A stretch of DNA of 64,000 nt from Rotaria sordida (Eukaryota; Rotifera; Eurotatoria; Philodinida; Philodinidae), in NCBI GenBank assembly GCA_905250125.1, contig CAJNOL010001221.1, positions 1 through 64,000 on the forward strand, read 5' to 3'. The notes below the pieces were generated by a model that worked only from the letters and a program-made list of their open reading frames with translations, searched no databases and had not been told where the DNA came from. Shown here piece by piece: positions 9,554 through 21,974 of this stretch. Positions within the stretch are counted from its first letter, which is position 1. The number at the start of each line of letters is the position of its first letter. The position numbers and the translations under genes were made by a program.

Positions 9554-12214
9554 ATGTCGATTTGTGTCTACGACCTTAAAGTAAATAACCGTAAAGAAGC
9601 CCGTGGTATTGATAGTCCAAAGCCAGAATTCGCATGGAAGTTCGCAACTTCAACTCAGGATGCTATTCAAACAGCATATACAATCCAAGTGTCTACAGAG
9701 GAAAGCTTCGATGGAAAATTGGTCTGGGACACGGAAAAAGTTACTTCCAATGAGCAATTCGGTATAGTCTACGCTGGCCATCAGCTACAATCCATGCTCG
9801 GCTATTTCTGGAGGGTATGCATCTGGGACGCCAGCGATACGCAAAGCGAATGGAGCGAAATCGCCTATTTCGAAACCGCTGCTCTTGATTCATTTCACTG
9901 GTCTGCAAGATGGATCAGCTCTGGATCGAATGTGAAAAATGACAAGGCCGCATTATACTTACGCGGCTCTATCAACCTTCCTGCACCTGTCTTGAAAGGG
10001 CGTGCCTATGTTAGTGCACTTGGCTGGTACCGTCTATTTGTAAACGGACAAGATATGACAGGAAACGCTCTCGTACCAAGATTCACGCCCTTTGATAAGA
10101 TTGTGGAATACCAGACTTATGATGTGACTAAGCAGCTTCAAAGTGGTATCAATATTATTGGCATTGCAGTTGCCAATGGACGTTTCCGTGGCCATCTAGG
10201 TTTTATGAAACGTCGAGCAGTATACGGAAATAGATTGGCAGCTTTTGCACAAATTCACATGGACCTCGCAGATGGTAGTAAATTGACGTTTATTACTGAC
10301 GAGGAATGGGTTGCAGGAACAGGTCGCATCAGAGAATCTGATCCCACATACGGTGAGTGGGTTGACCTGAACATTTCGAACGACGACTGGATAACTGAAC
10401 ATGAGCCACCTTCACGATTTACTCCAGCTTGTGTCATACCGCCATCACCTAGAAAGCTGATTGCAGAAGAAGTAAATCGTGTACGAGAAGTCGAACGGCT
10501 CCCAGCGAAGCACATACTATTTTCTCCCTCTGGTAAGCAAATCATCGATTTTGGCCAGAATCTCGCTGGTTACATACGCATTAAGCTAACTGGTACCAAA
10601 GGTACTAAGATTCGTCTTACTCATAGTGAAGTTATTGGACAGAATGGAGAACTTGATACAAATTATCTTTTCCCGCTGCCATGGCCATTGAAACCTAAAG
10701 TTGAATACGATGAAGTCTTACTCTCTGGCGAGTCATGTTGGTTTCAACCTTGGTTTACAATTCATGGATTTCGTTACGTTGAGACTGATGGGCTCGAGTA
10801 CAAACTAGAACTGAATGATGTGCAAGCAATTGTACTCTCTTCGGATCTTTCCCCAGTCGGTACCTTTGAATGTTCAGATTCACGACTTAACCAGTTTTAT
10901 CGTAATGTTTTTTGGAGTCTGCGTTCGAATTTTACCGACACAGCTACCGATTGCCCTACTCGTGAGCGTTCAGGATGGACGGGAGATATTCAGGTGTTTT
11001 CATCTACTGCAACAAAATATGTTGATTCACAGGCATACCTTAGGCGATATCTCCGTAATCTTGCGCTAGAGCAATTGCCTGATGGTACCGTGCCACCTAT
11101 CATTCCGAGCGAAACTTCGAACTTCTCTGGTGGTATGCTTAGATTTCTTAGCTACGTGTCGACTTCTACTGGATGGGGAGATGCCTCGGTCTTCATTCCA
11201 TGGACTCTTTATCAATACTACGGGGATCGAATCGTGCTTGAACGCCAGTATGAGTCATCTCGGAGATGGGTGGACCATCTAGAACATGAGGCCAGAAACA
11301 ATCGTGGGCGAGGTCGTTGGTTTGCTAGAAATCTTGGAGATCTTGAGAATTACATTGTAGATAGCGGTTTTCATTGGGGTGAATGGTTGCGACCAGGTGA
11401 AGGATTAACATCGGTTTTTTGGTCCGCACTCATTCCCAATGCAGTTGTTGCTACTGCTTATTTTTCACAGTCGTGTTACTTACTCTCTGAGATTGCTACC
11501 ATTCTTGGTGATGAACAGAACGCTTCTCATTATGCTAAGCTGTCAGAGAAGGTTCGCACGGCATGGCGAGCTGCCTTTGTTCGAGATGATGGTCGTCGTA
11601 TAGGTGAAGACAAGCAAGACGACTATGTCCGTGCATTGGCCTTTAATCTCATCACATTAGATCAGCGTCAGGCAGTTCTCAATCGCCTAGTTGAACTCAT
11701 CGAGAAGAATGACTATCATCTCGGAACAGGATTTTTGAGTACGCGTATGCTGATTTATGTACTCGCAGAAAATGGTCGTCCGGATGTCGCAATGAAGCTG
11801 CTCTTGCAAGACACGCAACCCTCTTGGCTATCGCAAATTGAACGAGGTGCTACAACGATCTGGGAAACCTGGGAAGGATACGCCAAGCATGGAAAGGCCT
11901 TTGCATCACAAAATCACTATAGCTTAGGAGCTGTTGCCGGATGGCTTCAAGAAGGCATTGCAGGATTATCGCCGACTGCTCCTGGTTACCGTCGTTTCCG
12001 TGTAGCACCAGTCGTTGCGGGCGGGCTTACACATGCTACAGCTACTATCGAAACTCCATTTGGTTATGCGAAGAGTGCTTGGTGTGTTATAGATAACATC
12101 ATAAAACTGGAAGCGATTGTACCGCCTGGTACAAGTGCTGACATTTATTTGGGTAATGGTTGCAACAAGCAAGTGGGATCCGGTACATATTATTTCGAGT
12201 GGAAACTCCCATAG
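9554..12214 (+). CDS. Alpha-L-rhamnosidase, GH78 family, intronless
   Basis: Intronless gene of 886 codons from ATG at 9554 to TAG. GH78 enzymes release terminal alpha-L-rhamnose from glycosides and polysaccharides. The N-terminus has the family opening (VNNRKEARGIDSPKPEFAWK), followed by beta-sandwich domains. The catalytic (alpha/alpha)6-barrel carries the diagnostic acidic segment DCPTRERSGWTGDIQVF from about residue 466. Later blocks are GEWLRPGE, TIWETWEGY, NHYSLGAVAGWL and the C-terminal beta domain with LSPTAPGYRRFRVAP. Length matches bacterial and fungal GH78 proteins. No signal peptide is visible, suggesting an intracellular enzyme. The frame is undamaged over 2.66 kb and lacks introns, against 8-24 exons in nearby animal genes. 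Animals generally lack GH78, so horizontal acquisition is the likely explanation (inference). Confidence 0.95.
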   Translation: MSICVYDLKVNNRKEARGIDSPKPEFAWKFATSTQDAIQTAYTIQVSTEESFDGKLVWDTEKVTSNEQFGIVYAGHQLQSMLGYFWRVCIWDASDTQSEWSEIAYFETAALDSFHWSARWISSGSNVKNDKAALYLRGSINLPAPVLKGRAYVSALGWYRLFVNGQDMTGNALVPRFTPFDKIVEYQTYDVTKQLQSGINIIGIAVANGRFRGHLGFMKRRAVYGNRLAAFAQIHMDLADGSKLTFITDEEWVAGTGRIRESDPTYGEWVDLNISNDDWITEHEPPSRFTPACVIPPSPRKLIAEEVNRVREVERLPAKHILFSPSGKQIIDFGQNLAGYIRIKLTGTKGTKIRLTHSEVIGQNGELDTNYLFPLPWPLKPKVEYDEVLLSGESCWFQPWFTIHGFRYVETDGLEYKLELNDVQAIVLSSDLSPVGTFECSDSRLNQFYRNVFWSLRSNFTDTATDCPTRERSGWTGDIQVFSSTATKYVDSQAYLRRYLRNLALEQLPDGTVPPIIPSETSNFSGGMLRFLSYVSTSTGWGDASVFIPWTLYQYYGDRIVLERQYESSRRWVDHLEHEARNNRGRGRWFARNLGDLENYIVDSGFHWGEWLRPGEGLTSVFWSALIPNAVVATAYFSQSCYLLSEIATILGDEQNASHYAKLSEKVRTAWRAAFVRDDGRRIGEDKQDDYVRALAFNLITLDQRQAVLNRLVELIEKNDYHLGTGFLSTRMLIYVLAENGRPDVAMKLLLQDTQPSWLSQIERGATTIWETWEGYAKHGKAFASQNHYSLGAVAGWLQEGIAGLSPTAPGYRRFRVAPVVAGGLTHATATIETPFGYAKSAWCVIDNIIKLEAIVPPGTSADIYLGNGCNKQVGSGTYYFEWKLP

Positions 12215-12588
12215 AATTCTCAAGTGTTGAGGTGGATTTTCGATCGGACCCATGTCAATAATAATCGTCGTGCATATTCGCATGCAACAGACACATTTAC
12301 TTGTCGAATATTTCGCTTTCTTTTTGTCCTTTTCTTTTCTTTTCATCATTAAACTGTATCAATTGTTCAGTGTGATATATGTGATTGTCTTTTAATCTGA
12401 TATAACGAGTACGAATGAGTAAAGAGTGGTCTCAATTTTTCATGAATGAGTTACATAAATTTCATCATTCAGATGTGATTTTTTTTATGCAGAAGATTCG
12501 TTATGTAATTCTACAGATGATGGTAGAATTTATTCAACTGATACTTGCTTCTCTATTTCTAAAACATCAGTTATTTCAACAACCGTCT

Positions 12589-12637
12589 TAGGGTGTAGGT
12601 GTGGACACGTATGAAGGGAACACCCACACCCACACAT
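12589..12637. repeat. Telomere-like G/C hairpin 3
   Basis: G arm GGGTGTAGGTGTGG, loop of about 17 bases, C arm ACACCCACACCCACAC. Sits about 375 bp downstream of the rhamnosidase stop. Confidence 0.8.
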
Positions 12638-13631
12638 GTTAATTTCCAACGTCTCTATATACATATCTCATATTAAAGTTTATTCTCATTAAGTGTTTCT
12701 CCATTGTCTCATCATTCTAATTATTATATTCTTACTTTTGTTATACTGTCATACTAATAATTTTTGTATTTATTGTAGATTATATCTCATCAATGATAAT
12801 AAATTTGTCGAAATGCCGATGTTAAAATAAAAAATAATCTTTTTATTGGTGCTGTAAAATCAATTTAATTCCCAAGTACAAACTTCGTCATCACTAAAAT
12901 GTGCAAGCTGCGACTATTTCTGAAATTGCACCAGGATAAGAAGAATAGAAAAATATATATTCGCGTCATGAGAGAAGAGAAATTAAATAAACATTGATGA
13001 CTAATTTTTGCTAGAGGTCCCTAAATCCAATTTTGACTTGAGATCATGTACATTTGCATCAATTATTAAAACGAATTTTGATCGGATTTAAATACATTCG
13101 AAACAATTATGACTAAAAAAGTATCAAAGTTTGAATGAATCACCACAGGTTGCACGTACGATTGATTATACTCATTTGAAACTCGAGTTCATTGGTTTTT
13201 CATATCAAGAAATGTAAGGAACAGAAATTTTTAACAATTCAATATACATTGATATATTGTAAAAACGTATTCAATATTGAATAGTCTTCTTACTCATTGT
13301 CATTTATAATAAGACCTAAAATCTATGAGCAGATAACCGATCGACATCTCATCTATAATCTGTAGAAGAAGAAAAAAGACCATAAATGAGTTGAATGATA
13401 ATAGATAAACAAGAATGGAAAGAAACATTTTAATTTACAATTGTGAAATGCTTATCTAACCATAAAAGATTCGGTTATGATTGATGTTTATTATTCTGCA
13501 ACACTGCAACGCGTTTTATATACAATGAAAGAGCGAAGAAAAAAAAAATCTGCTGTAAGAGCTAACTGCATGTTACTATGGATAAGAACGCGATAAGAGA
13601 GAAAATGGAGTTGGAAAAATAAATATGATCT

Positions 13632-13680
13632 GGTGTGAGTGTGGATCTTCTATACTTCCACATTCACACCCATACCCACA
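13632..13680. repeat. Telomere-like G/C hairpin 4
   Basis: G arm GGTGTGAGTGTGGA, an AT-rich loop, then C arm TCCACATTCACACC followed by CATACCCACA. The arms pair with one or two mismatches. Confidence 0.75.
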
Positions 13681-15406
13681 ATTTTTCTTGGTTTATTTTG
13701 GTCAGTCAAATTTGTTATTAGCGTCGAATAAGCTTTACTTTTTAAGAACCATAATAAAGCTTTGTTTTATAATACCTCAAAATTCCTTCGAGATACTTGC
13801 TTTCACTGTAAACAATTAAAAACTTTATAATGAACTATAGTTTTGGGTAGGAAATAACGAAAATTAGTGTCGACTTGAAAGCTATTTTGTTGCGGAAAGA
13901 AAAACTCAGGCTATCTTCCCATGTATTCATATGCATTTTTTAGTTTTTTTTAATGGAATTTTTTTTTAAAGAGGAGAAGACGTTAAATTGGAACGTGCAA
14001 CAAGTAAACCATTGTCATTCGTGTAAATGTTCATCATAGTGCATTTGAACGAAGTTTATTCGACTTGAAGGTTTGCCCAACAAGTTGTTACATGATCTCT
14101 TTGAATATTTTAATGCTGTTCAACTATTTCATTCGTTCTACAGTTCTAACTCTCGCCTTAATATCTTATTGCTGAACTATTGTCGAGTCTACGACCTCGA
14201 CTCTCGATTTGCATTTAACGAAGATTATTTATTGCCTATCAAGAGTATCTGCCATTGATAGTCAGTTGAAGTGCTTCACTTTGTTCAGTGAATGATATTC
14301 ACATTCCAGACCAATCGAATCTATTTGCCTTATATGTTAATAAATCATTCAAGTGTTGTGCTGATAAGGTTTTTAATAAAATACAAGCAGGAATATTTTT
14401 TAATGAGGAATCTGATAAGAACGTTTATTAATAGCAAATATCGCCTCACGCAAATATAACACATACATATAATGAAATGAGATTCTAGTTTTCTTGTGAA
14501 ACATTCTAGAAAAAAAAAACGTTTTAGTAAAGTGGTAGCGTTTGGATGTCGAGTAAGTCATATGACCAAATTACATTTCTCGAAATATCTTTAAGAGCTA
14601 AATCAAATTTTTAGTGCGCTCTTATTATCCTCATCATAGTTTCCGAAGATTCTAGGAGAACTTGTCCAATTCATCATAATACTCATCAGTAGAGACCAAA
14701 TGACAAGGATTTTTAATAACGTATCTATTCTCAAGAATATTTCATCGAAAAATATGTTAGATATGTCGTCGACAGTACGTATTGTAAAACTACTAAAAAA
14801 TAATTCGTATTTTCTTGTATGTTCGAGCTATAAAACACTATATATTGCACGTTACTTAAAAATATTCATAGAGAATGTAATTAAAGAATTCTATAAAAAT
14901 ATTTATAGTTACCCTGCTGGAATATGATGAGAGGTTATTACTCGAGAAACATAAATTATGAGTTACAGTAATCGAATTTCTTGTGAAACCATGCTGTTGT
15001 ACATGCTAAATAGTATGTATTACAGATGAATTAATAATTTAATACCAACTGCAGATTTTCCATTATTTGTGTAATGCGTCGGGTTCATAGAACCTATCAT
15101 TGTAAAAATTTTCCGTTCAGATTATGAGGAATAAATAAGTACAGAGAATAGAATATTCCCCTCTGGAATATGATTAAGAAAATCGTATAAAATAGTAGTG
15201 AGAAATGATTATTTCTATCATTTTTAAAATCGGAAATATGTCTGTTTTGATGATCATCGTAAGACTGTTGAATGGAAAGTATTAATTGAAATAAGAATAT
15301 ATATGTTAAATGAAAGACTTTTGACTGTAACTCAGCTCTCTTAGGTGAGAAGTATAACAAATACAAGCCTTCTCGATACAATTCACTACTACCACAAGGC
15401 TATGAA

Positions 15407-16085
15407 ATGGCTCTAAATGCTGAATCCGAATTCGAAATGGAAGAGATACCTAATGTGATCCATTATACCAACAATGAACAACCATGGATGTTTTTATTCA
15501 ATTACATTGACCCATCAGCATCAATACAATTGATTTTTGCAGGTGTGTCATGCATTATTATCGGAATAGTTTGCATTGGATGCGAAATCGGTGTTTTATC
15601 AATTTTAACCAGCAGGTAATAGTCTACAAATGACATATTCTTTTTCCGACAATATTCAATTTTTCTATCTTCTTAGTTCTTTCATTACGATACTTCCTCT
15701 TGGAACTGTGTCTGGAACTTATCTGTTTGCCCTTGGCGTTATCACGTTACTCTTATGTCGTCAAAAATTATATGTTCTAACAATTGTATTTATTTTGAAT
15801 TTTTTTGAACTGAAGAATGGAATAGAACGATTTGTTTACTACTGTCTTGGAGTTGCAACGTGGGAACGTGCATGTTCCAACTACAATTATGCCGGTTGCA
15901 GACTATCTAATATAGAATTCTTGATGATCGTGTGTTTGGTTTTCAATTTCCTTGCCTTTTTCTTAACCATCGTGACTATGATTATTATTGTTCGAACATG
16001 TCTACATCAGTCAAACAGCGCATCAAAACAAGAAAAGGCGTCCGTTACATTTGTCAATCCAACTAGAAATTTTACACAACCATAA
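15407..16085 (+). CDS. Four-transmembrane protein of unknown function, two exons
   Basis: Exon 1 is 15407-15615 and exon 2 is 15677-16085, joined across a 61-bp GTAAT...TTCTTAG intron. The split codon (AG+T, Ser) keeps the frame open, giving 205 residues. Hydrophobic segments: one near residues 40-67 in exon 1 (containing IIIGIVCIGCEIGVL); a second at the start of exon 2 (ITILPLGTVSGTYLFALG); a third around VLTIVFILNFF; a fourth around IVCLVFNFLAFFLTIVTMII. A Cys-containing loop (CSNYNYAGCRL) precedes the fourth, and the tail is polar and cytoplasmic-looking. The topology recalls MS4A/tetraspan-type proteins, but I do not recognise a family. Function unknown. Confidence 0.7.
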
Positions 16086-17591
16086 AAAGTTTTTCGCACA
16101 TCGGACTGTTTTCTGCACCAGACTCATTTGTTTTTTTTTCTTAAAACCCTTCTATTGAATCTGACCAACAAACCTCTCGACTAATTTGAATATTACGCTC
16201 ATGAATTTTCATTAAAAATTATTTATATTCTTAAACTAATTCAAATAAAACTTTCATTGTAAAATTTAGCAAAAAACACAACATTATATAACTCCTTGTA
16301 CACATGATCCATTGCAATACATGTCTAGTTGTATAAAACAAGTCTTATCATTCAGTACTGGACACGAATATCTTATGATCTAGAACTTCTTTCCTTGAGA
16401 TCAGAAGAATTTTTTCGTTATATATATATGAGAGCGCATGTAGGTATGGATGAAACGAAAATCTACATCAACATCCTTCTAAAACAGAAAATCAATGAAC
16501 TCATCCAAAAATAAGTCCTGTATGTATAATACGAACGAAAATATTCTGCAATGGGCAGATACTTTCTTGATCTTTTTATTTTTCCAATCTCATTAGGTCT
16601 CAAAATTAAATTTAATACAAGATTGATAGTCTGCCAAAATTTTGAACATTACTTAGTGAAGAGGACAACGTTTTCGTTTAAACCCTTTTTGATAAATGTG
16701 ATTTATTCGTCAAAAGTAGTTTAATCCTATTATTCGACTATTTTTATAGAAAATTGGTCGTTTCGATTTGATCCACTAGCGTTTTGAGCTTTGATCTGGC
16801 AATCGATTTTTTATTTACTGGAAGAAGATTCCGTGCTGTCTTCCGTTCTCCGAGCCTTATTTTCATCGTGAATAGATTCCACTAAAGTTTATTTGGGTTA
16901 GCGTATCGGGTTTCGAATCGGTGCCATAGACCTGAACTATAAACCGAACACTATATTAACACGATATAATATATTAAACAGCGTGTATACTGTTAAACAA
17001 AACTGTGATTGAGAAGTCACCATAAGCGAATTCTGAATAATCTATAAAAGAGCAGTCATGATGTGAACTTTCAACCTGAAAATTTTCTTCAGAAAAAGTA
17101 TCAGTTGTTCTTAGAGTGTATTACTAATTTCGATTAGGGTCTCGCTCGGCATAGGATTTCTCAAGCTATGGTAGGCTATTTAGTTGAAATTGTATGTACA
17201 CATGAGTGTCCCTTAGCTATACACAGAAAAAGATTGTCAACGCAGTTCCGATGGAGCTAAAATATGGAACTCACATTAGAATACTATACTAACAAATATC
17301 GCATCACTAAGAATAAAACCAATCTTTGGCATAGGGATCTAAAATCGTTTTGAAACTTTGAGTTTCTTATATGGATGATTACCCAATTTGACGACACTGA
17401 ATGGCTTAATATTGAATTCAAGTTCAAGAATAAAAGAAGCAGAATTTAGATTTGAATTGTTAGAACAACAGGTCCATTTACAGTTTGGGTTTGGCTCTGA
17501 AGACTGTACCGGGATAATTCATATGTCTTACTCGCTAGTTAGCTATTCAACAAATATTTATAGTATTTCAAGCAGATCAAATCTAATCAGA

Positions 17592-17630
17592 GTGTGGGTG
17601 TGTATTTTCTTTTCATACATACCCACACCC
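17592..17630. repeat. Telomere-like G/C hairpin 5
   Basis: Very compact foldback: AGTGTGGGTGTGTAT, a short T/C-rich loop, then ATACATACCCACACCC. Confidence 0.8.
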
Positions 17631-18300
17631 ATCCTATTTGACAAGATATTTTTTTACTTAATTAACTTTACATTCAAGCAAATAACATTTTTGTAATTAG
17701 TTTTTCATGCTGATTACGAATTTGAAGTCATAATTTTGATTCGAATGAGTATCAAATATTTAATATTCTGATCATGGGTCAGAATGGATAGAGAGGGCTA
17801 TCACCCATCTACATTTTTGCTATGGACAAATTATTTTCGCTGGAGTATTAGTCTACTGAAGTAATATCTTCTACGATACAAAATTTAACGGGCTTTCAGA
17901 AAATATATAAATCATTTTGTGATAGCATGATCCAGCATGGCTAAAGTCAAAATACTAGAAAATCTTTATTTTAACTAATGGACATTTTTGCCCATACATG
18001 AAGATTATTACTTGGTGAATAGTATTGTAGAACATACAGAATTACCCAGATTTGTAGAGAAAACGTTTCCACATCTTTTGAGACGTCTTCGAACCCAAAT
18101 GAATGTTCAGATGCAGAGAAAAATACAAAATACTAAAAGTACTCAAAAATCGCGATTTTTTGGATCAAATGTCGAAGGTATGTCACTTGTATACTTTGAA
18201 ATTTTTCATGAGCAAGTCAGAAAGAGCTAATATTTTGGATTTAGAGATTTCGAATGATGGTCTATCGTTTAAGATACCTAAATCATAAATCAAAATTTTA

Positions 18301-18375
18301 GCGATGGCCGAAGTGGTCTCGCGGATTCTCTTGTAACTAGTTGATCCTCGAATCGGAAGAAGTTATTGTATTCAT
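18301..18375 (+). repeat. tRNA-like patch, possible SINE head
   Basis: The sequence TGGCCGAAGTGGTC resembles a Pol III box A, and about 35 bases later CCTCGAATCGG resembles a box B. The flanks do not form an acceptor stem, so it is not an intact tRNA gene. It may be a decayed tRNA-derived SINE head. Confidence 0.3.
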
Positions 18376-19171
18376 CTTGTTCTAATTAAAAGAATATATT
18401 TATTGAGAGACAATCAGATAATATGTCATGACGATTTATATTAAAACTATACATTTATCAATAAAATATTTGAAAACTAAAATAATATCAATGAATATAA
18501 ATTAATAAAAAATATTCATTTTGCGATCTTATTTCTTCTTAATATTCAAAAAATCAATATTTTATCAAATTTTCCAATGTTTTCTCTTTTTTTTTAAAGA
18601 AGTGAATGAAAATAATCAAAAACTTGTTTTATAAAGATTATCTCTAGGATAGATTAACATTATAATAACAATTTCATCGACTAATACATGCTTTTCAATT
18701 CAAGATGATAAATAAATAGTTCTAATCATTGATATAAACCTATTGTCAATGATCATTTCAATAAATCTTTCTTGTCTTTTTTCTTAACATTATTATCAAT
18801 TATTACTCTATGAAATAATGCATTATGACAAGAATAAGTCTAAGAGATTTTTAAAACTAGTCTTTTTATCTTTTTTGAAAAAGAAACTTGAAAGTCATTA
18901 GCATATATATATTTATATTATATTCCACTGTAATACTTGTCTTCATCGGTTATTTAACAAAAATTTTTCACAAAGAGCAACACATCGGTCAAATATCGAA
19001 CAAAAATAAAAGAAAATAAACTTAGTTCAACTATTATATCTCTTTAAATAAATTAATAAAAATTTTTAAATTAAAATATGAAAGATAACGATATAAATAT
19101 GAGATAGATCGATGTCAGTAAATATATACAATTGATTAAAAATAATAAATCATTGAAATGTTACACTTCAT

Positions 19172-20487
19172 TTATCTTAAACGAACCATTTTATAGTTGC
19201 CTATATCCTATAGATTAAATTAAAAAAAAACACATCAATAAATTTTGAATAAGTTTAGAAAGAAATCTTACAATAAGAAAGAGAGCACCAAGTACCAATA
19301 TTTTCATATTAGTATCAAGATTCATTGGAACTACAAACAAATATTGAATTATATTATGATGAGAAGATTTTCGTTATTTAATTAATAAATTTAACAAATT
19401 ATTTTTTTTAACTTACAGTTCAATGTGAAAGCAACTGGATTTGCTGAAGATATTTGCATACTGTTCGGATATAACTTATCAATTGATCCTATTTCTGTTG
19501 TTCGATCAGTACCGAATAACTATTTAGTTAATAAATAGAAACAAACAATCAATCATCTATCATTTTATCTTAAATAATTTTTTTACAATTAAAATAATAA
19601 AAAACAAATTCTTATTTCTTATTTATATTTTAGATTGAAAAACAATGATTATCTATTGAATCTATATAAGAATAAATATATTAAAATCTATCTTACTGTG
19701 TATTTATTTTCACAACCACAAGAATAAGATCCGTTGCAAATGCAGCCTGGACCCATTATAGTTAACATCGATCTATCATTTACGTCTTTAATGACATAAT
19801 TCCTCGCGTAAGCACTACCTCTAAATTATAGTTATATTAATGATTATCTACTATTTAATTCTGTTAGTACTCCTGACAAACAGTCCCAATAATGCGTCCT
19901 GGTGGACATTCAACAGTAACTTGTTGCATACAATTTTTATCACTACCACAATAATACAATCCCGAACTTTGTAATTGGCGATGAACTCGAATTAGTTCCT
20001 AATAGTAAAACAAGTTTGTTTTTTTTTGTAAATAAAAAAAAACGAAAAGAGTTTTGACTTGCTCGACTATTATTGTCGATAACATGGATTGTAAATCCTC
20101 TGCGAGTGATACAATAAATGGGTTGAAAATCCGATTCTTGATTAGCATAAAATGGATAAATATATTTTATTACTAAATATATTATCTGTTTTATTTATGT
20201 ACCTTCATATGCATAAAAAAGTATTTCACCTTGATTGTTCAATATTCCATATTTTGCTTGCATTGGAATATTGTTCAATACTGAACAAAACAAATATTTA
20301 CGGATATATTAACAATAAAACAAGAAAACAAATTCGAATGATATATCTAATGGTAACCTCTGTTCAAAGAAAATCCATGATTGATTGATAATGAATCAAC
20401 TGATTTGAAATGTTCAATACCATCATCATCGGCTATTCCTACTGATGACCATGAAATTGGTTGTTGTCTTACTTGAGACATTTGCAT
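19172..20487 (-). CDS. PLSCR-like: Phospholipid scramblase family protein, eight exons
   Basis: Minus-strand exons 20487-20358, 20280-20203, 20136-20063, 19998-19871, 19820-19697, 19519-19417, 19330-19272 and 19207-19172 join with consistent phase into 243 residues. Recognisable scramblase blocks, in order: GIEHFKSVDSLSIN near the N-terminus; YGILNNQGEILFYAYE; GFTIHVIDNN; VECPPGRIIGTVCQ; NYVIKDVNDRSMLTIMGPGC with a Cys-rich stretch; and the C-terminal FPMNLDTNMKILVLGALFLI membrane helix. Family members are calcium-responsive, palmitoylated membrane proteins linked to bilayer lipid mixing or signalling. The C-terminus is DIGNYKMVRLR rather than the usual DxxxFE-type ending. Introns are 49-176 bp; the one after exon 3 has a GCAAGT donor (GC-AG). 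A second in-frame ATG lies two codons inside. No full-length open frame exists; the gene appears only after splicing. Confidence 0.85.
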
Positions 20488-21062
20488 GTTTTTTTAATGA
20501 TATTATAGAAGATTGAATTAATATAATAATCTTCAATAAAAACAATCATTTTTATTTTATTTCATTTCATATTAACAATAGAATCGTTTAATTTAATTAA
20601 TTATATGCAGGTTGGACGAGTTGGCTTTTGAAATAAAATGGGGTCTTTCACAACCAATAGGGACAACGACACAAGCTACATTGACTAGTTACGATCATCG
20701 TCACCTTTTTCTTTTTAGTTTTCTCTCCTTCTAATATTCAACCTTTCATTTATTCAATGTAGAGAACGTGCCTAAAAAAAGAACCAGTGATGTTCTCTAT
20801 CGACTAACAAAAACAAAGCAAGGCGAAAGGAAAAATAAAATTTATATGATAAAGCAAGCTGACGTCAAGTCAATGACATAGACGACAGAAAAACTTTTTT
20901 TTTTCTCTTAGTCGCTTTCTTTTGCATTACTAAAAAACCAGTCAATAGAAAAGTGTTTGTTTCTATTATAATGAGTATTATTAAAAAAAAGCCATTCTAC
21001 ACTCGATGAAGATTAATATGATTATCTTATAGAAATTTGAATATACTTTATATATACGTATA

Positions 21063-21974
21063 CCGAGTGTACCAAAAGTTTTGCGACATTTGATGTTTTT
21101 CTTATATCTCAGTTCAGAAAAAAGATAAAATCTTGAATTTAGTTCTAAAAAAATGTGCAATTCAGTTCTCTACAAAAATGTATTTACCTTAATTTAAAAT
21201 AATAGAGTTGAAAGCTTTTATGGGTCGAATAGTGTGCTTATATGACTTGCATCTATGTCTCACGGCTGTTTGTACTTCATTTTCTTCTGACTTTCTCCTC
21301 TTGTAAACAGGCGCTTAAAAACCTAATTATTAGCAATACGATTACATATCATTGCTCTTTCAGAGTAATTTGTCTGTGTTCAATTATAATTTGTTTCTGT
21401 GTAATAAAGGTGGCCTGTTTGATATGCTACTGTAAAAACAGTATTGGAGTCGATGTTCAGAGTTCTTGTGAAACTGAATGGCTTTGACAAATGTTTTTTG
21501 AGCTTCAAGTAGAAAGAGCAGTTTATTTTCTGCAGAATATTGCAAAGGTGAACTCGGTTTCACTATGGATCACATTCTTAAGAGATTTTTTTCAGAAAGG
21601 GGTAATCGAAGGAAAATTTTGAGATTTTCGAACTATTGCTTTGCAAAAAAATTCAAAGAATGAATGTTGAATATATAAGCAATGAACCGGGTCTTTCAAG
21701 AGCTATCTGGCAAACTGTTATTTGTAAATGCAAAATATTCCTTCCCACAGAAGGAATAACTTATAAAAAAAAGTGTGGGGCATAGATGCAAGTCATATAA
21801 GCACACTATTCGACCCATAAAAACTTTTAGCTCTATTACTTTAAATTAAGGTAAATACATTTTTGTAGAGAATTGAATTGCGCATATTTCAAAATTAAAT
21901 TCAAGATTTTATCTTTTTTCTGAACTGAGATATATAAAAACCACCAAATGTCGCAAAACTTTTGGTACACCCGA
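21063..21974. mobile_element. Mariner-type MITE, 0.91 kb, with 195-bp inverted repeats
   Basis: Arms 21063-21257 and 21781-21974 are reverse complements with few mismatches. The tips read CCGAGTGTACCAAAAGTTTT on the left and TCGGGTGTACCAAAAGTTTT in complement on the right, and both are flanked by TA. The tip and TA target fit the Tc1/mariner superfamily. The about 520-bp centre contains an open frame (21242-21487) with no transposase motif, so the element is non-autonomous. Confidence 0.8.

Larger units (their letters stand above)
12215..15406. other. Intergenic stretch with two hairpins
   Basis: Contains hairpins 3 and 4 and otherwise AT-rich DNA. Small open frames (13625-13819, 14073-14258, 14700-14927, 15097-15381 minus) show no domain, motif or neighbouring exon and are left out. 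Confidence 0.45.
16086..19171. other. Intergenic stretch
   Basis: Holds hairpin 5 and a tRNA-like patch at 18301. Between 18480 and 19170 the DNA becomes extremely AT-rich, downstream of the scramblase stop. Short open frames at 16329-16514, 17388-17696 and 17988-18288 have no support. Confidence 0.45.

Noticed and set aside
10196..11282. Several open frames inside the rhamnosidase gene
   Set aside because: Shadows of the GH78 reading frame.
18301..18375. Functional tRNA gene
   Set aside because: Box-like motifs are present but no acceptor stem pairs, so I kept it only as a tRNA-like patch.
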